From assembly GCF_003086295.3 (NCBI RefSeq), contig NC_092052.1, forward strand, positions 28,619,427 to 28,683,426: a stretch of DNA of 64,000 nt, in the 5' to 3' direction. Of the stretch, positions 1 to 12,400 are shown piece after piece. Origin of the DNA: Arachis hypogaea (Eukaryota; Streptophyta; Magnoliopsida; Fabales; Fabaceae). The stretch's first letter is position 1. Each line of letters starts with the position of its first letter. Below the pieces are notes generated by a model. The model did not search any database, was not told the origin of the DNA, and saw nothing but the letters and a program-made list of their open reading frames with translations. Both the position numbers and the translations under genes were made by a program.

Positions 1-610
1 AATCTGCAGTCTGTTATAAATACTTTTTAAACTATTAAGAATAGAATATTATTCAGTTTGGTCTGGTTTAAAACTTATTAAAATGTCTGATAATTTTTTT
101 ACAAAAATAAAAATATTATTTAAAAAATTTTATTTTTTAATAAACATATATTTATATGTAATATGTCATATTTAATATTTATAAAAATTTTTAAATTTTA
201 AAATATTTAAAATATACAAAATTATTTATAATTAAATATAATAAATTTAAAATATCTCATAATTTTGTTAATAATAAAAAAATTATTTATATATGTAATT
301 ATGTATTAATAGGCTCAAGCAGGCCAATAAGATTAATTAGTGAAGTTGGACCTGACCTATTAACATAATAGACTTTTATAAGAGTCTGAGCCTGTGTCTA
401 TTTTATAACAGGTCAGGACAGATCAGGCCAAACACAGGCCAGGTTGCAAGCCTGGCATTTGGAAAGAAATTGAAGATTGAGAAACTGAAACTGAAAAATG
501 GAGACTGAGAGACAAAGACTAAATTAAGTCTCTATATTATGTTTGGTATAAAATATACTATATATATATATAAGTACAATTTTGATCCCTAAAGTATAGG
601 CCAAAGGAGA
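1..610. other. AT-rich intergenic sequence
   Basis: No convincing coding region. The sequence is strongly AT-rich. Around 310-470 there is a GC-richer stretch with repeated 'caggcc' and 'aggtcagg' words that looks like a decayed repeat fragment, but no termini could be found. Confidence 0.5.
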
Positions 611-615
611 GTATC

Positions 616-2313
616 TGTTGAGTTAAAAAATTAACTAAATTAATTTGATGATGACAAACATTATTTTTAGTGGATTAAATACTCAATTAGTTTTTAATTG
701 TGCTTGATAAAGTGTTGTAGTCCAAAGAAAGAATATTACAACAGCCCAATAGGAAGAAAATCAAACCAGAAACAAAGTGCGCTACAAAGCACTAAAAGCC
801 CAAAGTTGTTAAGTAATAGAATCAGTTGGGCTGAATGGAAACATATCTAACCCAAGTCCAAGTTGACTCCATCAAGCTTTTCATCCAAGATTGAAGACTT
901 CCCTCTCTCTACTTGCTTCGGTCAGCATTAGAACAAAAGAGAAAGAGAGAGCTTCGTTCTTCTTGTTCTTTCATCAGAAAAGAAAGAGAAAGGTAAATCA
1001 CAAAAAGTTAATGTCTAATTACCCTAATCAAAGCAAGCTAAACTAAGTCAGAGATGGCCATGCCATGGTTCACATCCTAGAAGGAAAAAGAGGTTAGCTA
1101 CAAAGAAGAAAGAAGAAGAAATCAGAAGCTAGGGCAAAATCAGATCTTAGGCAAATCAGAAAGATCTTTCCATTATTGGTACCCCAAAGTAACTTGCTGA
1201 AGCTTCCTTTCCCCTCATACCCATTTCTGGTAAAATAAAGAAAATGGATGTTATGGAGTTTTGATGTGGATCAACGGTCAAGAAAGGAACTTGGAGCCAA
1301 AGAAAAAATAAATGGTTCAGATCTTTGAAGATATTGGAAAAAGGATGAAAGAGAAGATGGAAGGTATGAATGCATGAAATCTGAAATTTCTGCAACAGTC
1401 CCATCTCTCTCTTCTGCGTAGCTGTTGCTCTGTTTTTTGTGAGAAGGAGAAGTCAACTGTGTGAAGCAAGTCTATGGTGTAAAAAATTGAAATCATACAA
1501 ATAGGAAAATCACTTCAGTTTGAAGGCAAGGAGAGATAACCAATGTTCTTGAGGTGCATATTCTGAGAAGTGCTCTCTGAAGAAGTTCATCTACTTGGAC
1601 AGTGCTTTCTTTCAAAGGAGCATTCTGCCAAAAATGAAGAACTGAATTAGAGACATGCAAATCTGGTTTATCACATAGCAAAGAGCGAGGCTGTTAAAGA
1701 GTCAATCTCCTTCATGTTTTACAGATTGTAGTTTACTTTTCAATGTTTATCTTTCTGTAATTTCTTGAGTAAAAAGGCATATTGAGAGAGTTCAAGTAAA
1801 AGCCAATGAGTGAAAAGAGTTTGAATGATACACTTGGAAGAAAACCTAGAGTTATTTCAGATTTCTTTAGGTAAGTCTGTGTCTTATATCTTGTACCTGT
1901 GAGGTATCCCTTTCTTAGTTGGGTTAGCACTAAGAGTGAAGAGTTAGGTATTAGCATAGCCAATGTCAAGTTAGGTTAGAACTTGAGTGTGAAAGGATTG
2001 TGTCAATCCTGTGGAATTGGTGTATGTAATACTTTAACTATAGTGGTAATTCCACCTCTGTTGTGGTGGAGGCTGGATGTAGGTTGCATAGCACATGGCA
2101 ACCGAACCAGGATACATGATGGCGTTAGCTTTTCTCTTCTATGCTCTATCCTGTTTTCTGATATTTATGAGACAAAATAAAATTGTCTCATAAATGCTCT
2201 GCTGCTAAGTTCAAACAGATTCAGACAACAAGTTTATTTTAAAGTGTTAAGTTCAGTAACTCAAAAGAAGGTCATAGATTCAACCCCCTTCTCTAAGTCT
2301 TCTATAACCTTCA
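616..2313 (+). repeat. Solo LTR of a SIRE-like copia retrotransposon
   Basis: A 1,698-bp segment starts TGTTGAGTT and ends CCTTCA. It is flanked by a perfect 5-bp duplication, GTATC, at 611-615 and 2314-2318. Its start (TGTTGAG, then 'ttgatgatgacaaacatta') and its end ('gattcaacccccttctct') are diverged relatives of the LTR ends of the intact element at 3941. The middle shares the 'ggaggctggatgtaggttgc' and 'gaaccaggata' words. No primer site or internal domain follows, so this is a solo LTR left by LTR-LTR recombination. Small ORFs inside it are not genes. Confidence 0.88.
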
Positions 2314-2318
2314 GTATC

Positions 2319-2974
2319 CATCAGCTTTTTCAAAGGAGACCAGTGATCAAACCATAAATATTGATCTAAATTACACAACTCCACTCAACGTCTTTCTTTA
2401 AGCTATTGAAAGCATTTATTATACTTGTCCAGACATAAGAGGCTCCACAGGCAGCTTCAAAATCTTCATCACAATTGTAAATTCTAAATTCTAATTTAAT
2501 TGTCTATTTAAATAAGTGTCAAAAATTTAAATTCTATCTTGTGTATCCATCAATTTCTTTAATTTTTATTATACTCATGAACCACTAATAATAGCTATAG
2601 ATGATGGCCCATGAGCATCACTCATTCACTCTTATAATAATTGGTTAATTCTAAATTTGTAAACTAATTAATATTGTTTTATGATAAAGTATTATGGTTT
2701 GACAAATGAAAAAGTGATATTTTAGTTTAAATTAGATCATCAATTCAAAAATAAAGCTTCACAAATATAATTTTCTATTAATTTAGGGTCATATTTCATC
2801 ATAAAGTATAAAAATACTACTCCATTGCAGCAATTAATTATAATTACTACTCCCAATTCTATTTACTTGTTATTCAAGTCAATACCTTCATCGTAAAGGC
2901 AAAGGTGACTACTTATAATTATACACATAATATTATATTTTAAGAGATATTAAAATTAATAGTTATTATGATGA
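2319..2974 (-). other. 3' flank of the cis-prenyltransferase gene
   Basis: AT-rich, no gene seen. It lies just downstream of the minus-strand stop codon at 2975-2977, so part of it should be 3' UTR. No polyadenylation signal stands out from the background. Confidence 0.4.
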
Positions 2975-3416
2975 TTAGCGTCCACCAAAGCGCCTCTTTC
3001 TCTGCTGAAATGAAATCAATGCTTCTACAAACTCATCCTTGCCAAAATCTGGCCACAGTGCTCCATTGAAGTAAAGTTCTGCGTATGCCAATTGCCACAA
3101 CAAGAAATTACTTACTCTGAGTTCACCACTTGTTCTTATTAGCAAATCAGGGTTAGGAAATTCAGTGCAGTTAGTCTCCAATTCCTGTTCTATGATGCCT
3201 TCGTTGATTTCTTCCAAATCTAGAATGCCATCTTTGACTTTTTTTGCCACACTCTTGCATGCTTGGACCACATCGTATTTTCCACTATAACTAACTGCTA
3301 CTATGAGTTGGAGTCTTGAATTTTCTTTTGTGCTTTCCTCTGCATACTTTATCATTCTAAGTAATGAGCTGGGCAGCTTTGTTGCATCTCCAATCACGGA
3401 TATTCGGATTCCTTCC
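2975..3416 (-). CDS. CPT exon 3 (C-terminal half)
   Basis: Starts after a 3' splice site ('catatacag', 3417-3420). The first base completes an Arg codon begun by exon 2. It encodes [10 protein letters not shown], the [10 protein letters not shown] region, the long conserved acidic stretch ending in TELETN-like residues, and [11 protein letters not shown] with [13 protein letters not shown], which is diagnostic of this family (region V). It stops at 2975-2977 after RRFGGR. A reading frame drawn only from the internal GTG at 3397 misses the first 19 bases of the exon. Confidence 0.9.
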
Positions 3417-6400
3417 CTGTATATGTAACAAGTAAAAATGATTCATTTAATATTAACCAGATGAAGATAGAAATAACATTTGGTTTGACGCTCCAGACTA
3501 TTATTTATAAACGTAAGGTGTGCATATTACAAATATCATCTTTTAATAACAAAGTTTTTAGAGAGTTTAAAAGTGTAAGACATTTGTCATTTATGAGTTG
3601 ATTATTGGAGTTGAATTAGATATATTTCATCTCGATTTTAATACCAAACTCATCTTTATTTTATTTTATTTTAGATCTGATATCAAGTTCACATCAATTA
3701 AATTATATCAACTATATGTTAAGTGTATATTATAATTAGCCATTAAAATTAATTACAAAGGTAAAATAAATATTGAAATATAAAATATAAAATATATATT
3801 AAAAATAAATTATTATATAATTATTTATATATAAATTAATCTATTATTTTATAATTTGGTATTTATTATTGTATATTATGAATCATAATTCAATTTTATT
3901 TGTTTTCATTCTAAGTTTATAATAAATAATTTTAATAATCTGATGAGTTTGGAAAACTCTAATTTAATTTTGATGATGAATAAACATTATTAAAATATTT
4001 AAATTACAAAATTATTAATTTGATTTTCACATAACATATGTTAATTAATAATTTTGTGATGCAGGTTTTTAATTGGGTCGGAAAATAAAAATGTTGTTAG
4101 CCCAAATTAAAACCAACAATCAGCCTTGCTACATGTTTCCTATTATGTGGCTGAATTGTTGTATTAATGGGCCAAGCTAAATGTTATTGCAACCAAGCCC
4201 ATATTTAATTTTGATGAAAGTTTCCTATGCTTGATCCGTTCCAAATTTTATCAGGAAAGCAAATGTTATTTTTGGGCCAGAAACTTATTGATTATTGCAA
4301 CCAAGCCCAATTCTATGAGATTTTCTCATGCTTTATCCGAATCCATGAAGCAAAGAAAAACAAATCCTCAAATGCTTCCAACGGATTCCGTTACACTTGA
4401 AAGGATTTCAAAGCTAATTTAAGCATTGGGAATATAAGCAAGTGAGAGAAGATTGATTTGACTAAAGGCATCATTGTTACACGCCAACTAAGGAAAGTAA
4501 AAGCAATCTATTTTCAATTAATTAGTTTAACCACTTTCAAATTGCTTTTCTTCAGATTCTTTCTTCTCTCTCATCCCTTTCTCTCTTCGGTTATTACACA
4601 GGAAATATTGGTAGCCATGGAAGCAAAAATGAGCTACCGAAAGGAAGAGAAAGTAAGCCTAAAGACCATCACAATGATGGCAAGAAAACATACTAAAATA
4701 AAAATGAGCTGTGGTTGAGATTGTCACCAATTTTGGATAGATTTGGTGAGGTAATCTTGGCTTCTCCATGCTCAAAAAGGAAGAAGAAGATCACGGCCAG
4801 CCAGGGAGATTCTTGAAGCATGGCTTGTCTTTGATTCTGCTCAACCACCACAGGAAGTAGCTAGAGTGGCGAAGTGATGGTAGAGGCAGAGATTGAAGCA
4901 GATGAAGTCATCATCATCATGAAGCATCAAGGGCCAGAAATCCATCTTGGAGAGCAAGCCAAGGATGGAGAGCTCGGATTGATGAAGAGTGATGACCAAG
5001 AAAGGACTAGAGGTAATTGCATGTTAGTTATTGCATGGTTATCTCTTCTCTCTCTGTGTGGCCGAACCGGTTTTCTTGAAGGAAGAAGAAGTTGACTTGG
5101 GTTTTTGGCTTCAAGTGTGGAGGCTTCTCTCTTCTATAAAAAGGGGGAACAACCACTGGTTGGAGCAAGGAGTTAGAAGTAAGCATTGAGAGTGCAAGGC
5201 ACAGGATTCTCAGAGCTACCTAAGCTTACAGATTTTCTTCTCCTTCAATGTATTCTGTTTTGTATTTTTCTGTTTAATTTTGTCATGTCTTGAGTCTCAT
5301 GGAAAAAGGCAAACAGTGAGGTTTGTATGAAAAAAGCCATAGAGTGGAAAAAGGCAGAGAGTGCAAAATTAAAAGAAAAAGCCATAGATGTCTTAGAGTT
5401 CCTTTGTTCATCTATGTTGTGTTTCATGATTTTGTGGGAATCCCCTTGTAAGTTGGGTTAGCACTTTACAGTTTATAATCTGGAAGATTATAGTGAAATT
5501 CCATCATGTTTGTGATGGAGACTGGATGTAGGCTGCACTGCACTTAGCAGCTGAACCAGGATATATCTGGGTGTAATCTCTCTTCTCTCCTACTCCATTT
5601 CTGTTTTCTACTGCACAGGAGCAAAAACCAAAAATGTCTCGTGGCTAGGGACGAGCTAAAAACAGAAAAGTCTCCTCTAAATTCAGCAAGTTTTAGCAAG
5701 CAAAAAAAGGGGCTAAGATTCAACCCGCCCTTCTCTTAGCCACTAAAACCATCAATTGGTATCAGAGCTTGGTCTCAAAGAGATTAAGCTTTGCAGCTTG
5801 GAGTAAAGATCCTCATGGCAGAGAACAGTGGCGTAAATGTGGTGTCCTATAATCTGACTGAAGGTCAATCAAGCAACAGACCTCCTCTTTTCAATGGGAA
5901 AAATTATACCTATTGGAAGGAGAGGATGAAGATATTTGTACAAGCAGTGGATTATAGACTTTGGAAGATTATCCTGGAAGGGCCTCAATATCCAACTACC
6001 ACAAGTGCTGAAGGAGTAGTCTCTCTCAAACCAGAAGCAAGATGGACCGAAGAAGATAGGAAGAAAATAGAGTTAAATGCCAAGGCAGTAAACCTGCTCA
6101 ACTGTGCTATCAGTTTTGAGGAGTACCGACGAGTATCACGATGCACAACAGCAAAGGAAATCTGGGACAAGCTACAAATCACTCATGAAGGAACCACCAT
6201 TGTTTAGAAAACTCGGACAGACATGTTGAACAGAGAATATGAAATGTTTGCAATGAAGGAAGGAGAGTCCATTGATGAACTGTTCGAACGGTTCAACTCC
6301 ATCATTGTTGGCTTAGATGCTCTGGGAATTACACATTCAGAATATGTGCTAGTGAGAAGAGTGTTGAGATGTCTTACAAAAGAGTGGGAAACAAAAGCTT

Positions 6401-9400
6401 TAATTATTTCTGAGAGCAGTAGCTTAGATTCCATGACAGTTGATGATTTGAGAGGAAATCTTGCTTTTGAAAACACCTATTTGAAAAAAGATTCAAAAAA
6501 GAAAGGAATAGCGTTTTCTTCTGTAACTAACCCTCTGGATGATGAATCCAGTGATAACTCTTCTGAAAATGAGTTTGTGTTGTTTGCAAAAAAATTCAGG
6601 AAAATGGTGAAGCTCAAAGGCAAAGGCAGCAGCTCAAGGAAGATGAAGAAAGACCTTAGCAAAGTAACCTGTTACAATTGCAAGGAAATGGGGCACTTCA
6701 AATCTGATTGTCCCAAGTTAAAGAAGGAGGAAAAGCCGAGAAAAGGAAAGAAGAAGGGACTGATGGCCTCATGGGAAGACTTGGAGAATGACTCAGATGA
6801 TGATGATGAAGAAACCGAGACCAAGTCGCAACCATGTCTCATGGCATATCACATAGATCAGGTGTGCCTAGCATCCAAACGGAAAGAAAATATGTGGTAT
6901 ATGGACAGCGGATGCTCTAGGCATATGACCGGAAAGACAACCTTCTTCATAAAGCTTGATGAATATGATGGAGGACTTGTCACTTTTGGTGATGATGCAA
7001 AAGGAAAAATAGTGGCTGTTGGGAAAGTTGGTAAAAATTTTTCTTCTTGTATAAATGATGTTCTCCTTGCACATGGTTTAAAACATAATTTGCTTAGTGT
7101 TAGTCAATTGTGTGATTTGGGTTTTGAAGTTGTTTTTAAGAAGTTTGTTTGTTTGGTTGTTTGTGAGAAAACTGGGGATATTTTATTTGAAGCCAAAAGG
7201 TGTAACAATGTGTATGGATTAACTCTTGAGGAATTAAAGGAACAAAATGTAACATGCTTTACATCTCTTGAATCTGAAAAATGGCTTTGGCATAGAAAGT
7301 TGGGTCATGCTAGCATGTACCAAATTTCTAAGCTAGTCAAAAAGAATTTGGTTAGAGGAATTCCAAATATTAAGTTTGAAAAGGATCTTACTTGTGATGC
7401 TTGCTAATTAGGCAAACAAGTAAAATCATCTTTTAAATCAAAAGATGGAATCTCAACCAAAAGGCCATTAGAAATGTTACATATTGATCTTTTTGGTCCT
7501 ACTAGAACTCAAAGTTTAGGAGGTAAATTCTATGGTCTTGTGGTGGTAGATGATTACTCTAGATTTGGTTGGGTACTTTTCCTTGCTCATAAGAATGATG
7601 CTTTTCAAGCCTTTTCCACTCTTTGCAAGAAAATTCAAAATGAAAAGGATTTGAAAATTGCCCATTTGAGAAGTGATCGTGGAAGGGAATTTGAAAATCA
7701 AGATTTTGAAAAATTTTGTGATGACTTAGGAATTTCTCATAATTTTTCATGTCCTAGAACCCCCCAACAAAATGGGGTGGTTGAAAGAAGAAATAGAAGT
7801 CTTCAAGAGATGACTAGGGCTATGCTATGTGAGAATGAGATTCCTCAATTTTTGTGGGCTGAAGCTGTGAACACAGCATGTTATATTTTGAATAGAACAA
7901 TCATTAGAAAAGGGTTAAAGAAAACCCCTTATGAGCTATGGAAAGGAACCCCTCCAAATCTTAAGTACTTTCATGTTTTTGGATGCAAATATTTTGTGCT
8001 TAATAATAAAGAAAAAATTGGAAAGTTTGATCCAAAATCCTATGAAGGAATGTTTGTTGGATATTCCACCACAAGCAACGCCTATAGAGTTTATCTCAAA
8101 GAACATAGAACCATAGAGGAATCCATACATGTTACTTTTTGTGATTCTAACTTAATTCCCAGTATTGTGAAGGATATTGATTCAGATTGTGAAGAGGCTG
8201 GAACAAATAAAGAAAATCCCAAATCTGTGCAAAGTGAAGAATCTGTCAGCCCGGTTTTGTCTCGTCAGATTGGAGGAGACATTTCCATTTTGGCTCCTGA
8301 GCAGGTACGAGTAACTGAAACAGTGAGACCACCAGAAGATCATCAAAGCTCTACACCTGTCCGAAAGCCTAGAGAATGGAAGTCTATGAGGGGTTATCCT
8401 CATGACTTCATCATTGGTGATCCCTCTCATGGTGTAACAACAAGATCATCCACCAAAAGGCAAGCCGAACCTAGCAATCTTGCTCTCTTGTCACAAATAG
8501 AGCCCAACAATGTCAAACAAGCTCTTGAGGATCCATCATAGGTTAAAGCAATGCAAGAGGAGCTTGCTCAATTTGACAAGAATGAGGTTTGGACACTAGT
8601 ACCTCATCCGGATGGTAAGAAAGTTACTGGTACTAAGTGGGTATTTAAAAATAAACTTGGTGAGGATGGACAAGTTGTTCGTAACAAGGCTAGATTAGTG
8701 GCCCAAGGTTATGATCAAGAAGAGGGTATAGATTTTGATGAGTCTTTTGCTCCGATAGCTAGAATGGAAGCAATTAGATTGCTTCTTGCCTATGCCGCCC
8801 ATAAAGGTTTCAAAATGTTTCAAATGGATGTTAAGTGTGCTTTCCTTAATGGCTTTATTGATAGAGAAGTGTATGTGGCACAACCCCCCGGTTTTGAACA
8901 AAAAGAGTTTCCAAATCATGTTTTCAAGTTAACTAAGGCTCTTTATGGTCTTAGACAAGCTCCAAGAGCTTGGTATGAAAGGCTTAGTGCCTTCTTGTTG
9001 GAAAATCAATTTCAAAGGGGTACCACCGACACTACTTTGTTTATTAAAGCATCTAATGATGACATACTCCTTATTCAAGTTTATGTTGATGATATTGTAT
9101 TTGGATCGGCCAACATTTCCTTGTGTGAAGAGTTTGGAAAACTCATGACTAGTGAGTTTGAAATGAGTTTAATGGGAGAGCTTACTTTCTTTCTTGGACT
9201 CCAAATTAAACAAACTCCTAGTGGTACTTTTATTTACCAAGGAAAGTATGCAAAAGAACTTATTAAAAAGTTTGGCCTAGAAAATTCCAAAGCAATGGGT
9301 ACACCAATGCATCCCAACACAAAACTTGAAAAGGATGATGATGGTCAAGATGTGGATGAAACAAGGTATAGGGGAATGATAGGTTCACTCATGTACCTTA

Positions 9401-12400
9401 CCTCCTCTAGACCGGACATTGTCCAAAGTGTGGGTGTATGTTCAAGGTTCCAATCTCACCCAAAAGAATCCCATCTCACGGCTGTTAAGCGCATCATTAG
9501 ATATATTAAGGGAACTTGTGATTATGGATTATGGTATCCTAAATCTGATGACTTTTGTGCAGTAGGATTTTGTGATGCAGATTTTGCGGGAGATAGAGTG
9601 GATAGACGAAGCACATCCGGCATGTGTTGCTTCCTTGGAAGCTCACTCAATATGTGGTCAAGCAAAAAGCAAGCCACAGTGGCTTTATCCACAGCTGAAG
9701 CAGAATACATTTCCGCATCTGCATGTTGCACTCAATTAATTTGGTTAAAAACACAATTAGAAGATTACAAATTAAAAATCAATAGTATACCCTTATTTTG
9801 TGATAATATGAGTGCTATAAACATCTCAAAAAATCCTGTTCTGCACTCAAGAACAAAGCACATTAAAATTAAATATCATTTTATTAGAGAACATGTGCAA
9901 AAGGAAACTATTGATATTCAATTTGTAAAATCTGAAGACCAAGTTGCTGATATTTTTACAAAACCCCTCTGTGAAGACAGATTCTGTACCTTGAGAAAGA
10001 GTTTGGGAATGCTTGATTTAAGTTTCATTGAAAATTTGTGAATTTTTTAACTCTGTTCAGTTTTGTCTCGTAGGTTTGGACGAGATAAAAACGCAAGCTT
10101 GATGGAGGAGCTATGATCAAGGGGGAGGCAACGCAGATTTAAATTTTCATGGGCCCCACCTAATAATTCTTGACCCCACCATGGCAATTTAGTTAGTTAT
10201 TCTTTCTTTGAAAAATAAAATCACAAAATCCCTTGGATTGTCTTTTCAAATCTTGTTGGAAGAAGTATGTTGTCAAATCATATCTTTTCCTTCTAACTAA
10301 TCCCTTGATTCAAGGAAAACTCTCTCTTTATCACTTTTTGAAACTCCCATTTGGTTAATAACCGCGCCATTATGGTCATTAACCTCCCATCATCTCTCTC
10401 CAATCCTCATTTATTGCACCACTAACCTCCTTCCACCCTCCTCTCATTCGGCACTCACCTCTTCATATTCAACCTCTCCATTTCTCCTACCATGAAAAAG
10501 AAAACTGCACCTAGGAGAAGTAACCGAACCCCCATTCCAAAAAATCCACCTTTTTCATCACCTCCAACCCATACACATATCCATCTTCATTCTACCTCAT
10601 CTTCTACTCACTCACCTCCTTCCAAAAGGACCGAAACCATGCGCCGTAAGGTTGTTGCCAAGAAAACGTCTGGAAGAGGCAAATCTGGAAAAGCCAAGGA
10701 ACCTAGTGTTGAAGAAGATGAAGACGAGTCTCACACCTCGCCCCCTCAATCATCTCCGAAAAGATCCACCCCACATGCAAGGAGCTCTCAAAAGAGGCAG
10801 AAAAGCTTTGTGTTGCATGATACTAAGGAACCTGCGAATTTGGAGTCACTCAAATTCAAGAACAAGTTTCACAAACCTCATTCCCACTTTTATCCCTCTA
10901 GATTTTACTCATGTGCGTTCTATGAGTTTCACAAAGAGGTCCTGCTGAAACGCCATCTCTGCCCCTCTTACTTGGTGAATCTTGAAAATCTGGCCACCAA
11001 AGGAATCGACTTTTCTTCTCTGTTTGATGCTCTGAAATGGACCCCTTTGGTTCACATTCAGAAACTAGTTTACCCGGGACTGGTCCGGGAATTCTATGCA
11101 AACATGCGTTTGATTGATGGCTCAATCCATTCTTACGTCAAGCGTGTTTACATCACTCTCAATCCTCAAACTATAGGTGCTGCTCTTGGGTATGAAGATG
11201 AAGGACCAAAAGTTTACATGATTGATAAATGGGATGATCAAGTAGGAGTCACACAACAAGCTGTCTTGCAACACATCTGTGCAAACCTTTCTGGACTAGA
11301 TAGATTAATCCCAACTCACAAAGCACTCAGCCCGGAGAACTCTCTATTGCACCCTATCATCACTCATATCCTCACTCCTCAAAGTGGTTCTCACCATAGA
11401 GTAATAGTTTCTGATTCTATTATTCTATTTGCTCTCATTACTTCTACCCCAATTTCATTTGCTTATATTATGATACGTCATATGTGGGAAGCAGTAAAGA
11501 GTACTAAAAAGGCTAATCTTCCTTATGGCATGTTTCTCACATGTATATTTGAGTACTTTAACGTTGATTTGTCTAATGAATCTGTTGAGAACAAGATTTC
11601 CATGATTAAAGGAGGAGGAGTTTCGGGGAAGAAAGGCAAGCGGTCTGTTCCCTCTGAACTCTCAGCGATCTGGAGAGCCGTCCTGAACCCTCAGATGTCA
11701 CTCAATCAATCCGGGAAGTTCTCAAAGAGTTTCGCAACATGGCCAAGCTAATGCGTAAATCTCACAAAGCTGCCCGGAAATTGGAATATGAACAGGAAAG
11801 GGCTTGGAAGAAATGTCACAAAAGATTTGGTTTCATGATTAAAAGCTTTGATGATGACATGGGAACAAGGGATTATGATGATGATTCCGGTTCAGAGATC
11901 AATCTTTCTGATGATTAATGACTGTTTCTTTACTTTATTTGATATTGGCTCCATTAGGCTCAATCTGTTTTTTGTAGGAGCATGACTTGATACTCACTGC
12001 TCTATGATACTTTGCTACACTCTTGTTACTTTATTATGGATATTTTGTTATGTTGTTCATATTTTGTGCAGGTGCCCCTTGATGCCAAAAGGGGGAGGAA
12101 AATTAGTTTCCAAAAATTGAAATTGAAACTAATGAAACAGGGGAGGATTTGCTGAAACAGGGGATGAAATTTTCAAATTGAAAATTCATGATCTCCCTTG
12201 TTTAAAGAATGAATGTTGTTATTGCATTTACTATGGTTACTGCTGTTGGAAATGCACTTGGCATTTGGCTTATAGTGATGCTTGACAATATGTTTGTATT
12301 GATCATATGAATGCCTGATTGTTAATTCATTTTGATGAACATGCTTGTATTGAAATGGGAATATTCTTATGCATCTTGGTAAACATGTTGGTTTGAAAAT

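Noticed and set aside
1156..1969. Several 60-80 codon minus-strand open frames
   Set aside because: All lie in a solo LTR and show no domain or splice context.
6204..6476. Minus-strand open frames across SIRE gag
   Set aside because: Antisense to gag-pol with no domain; shadows.
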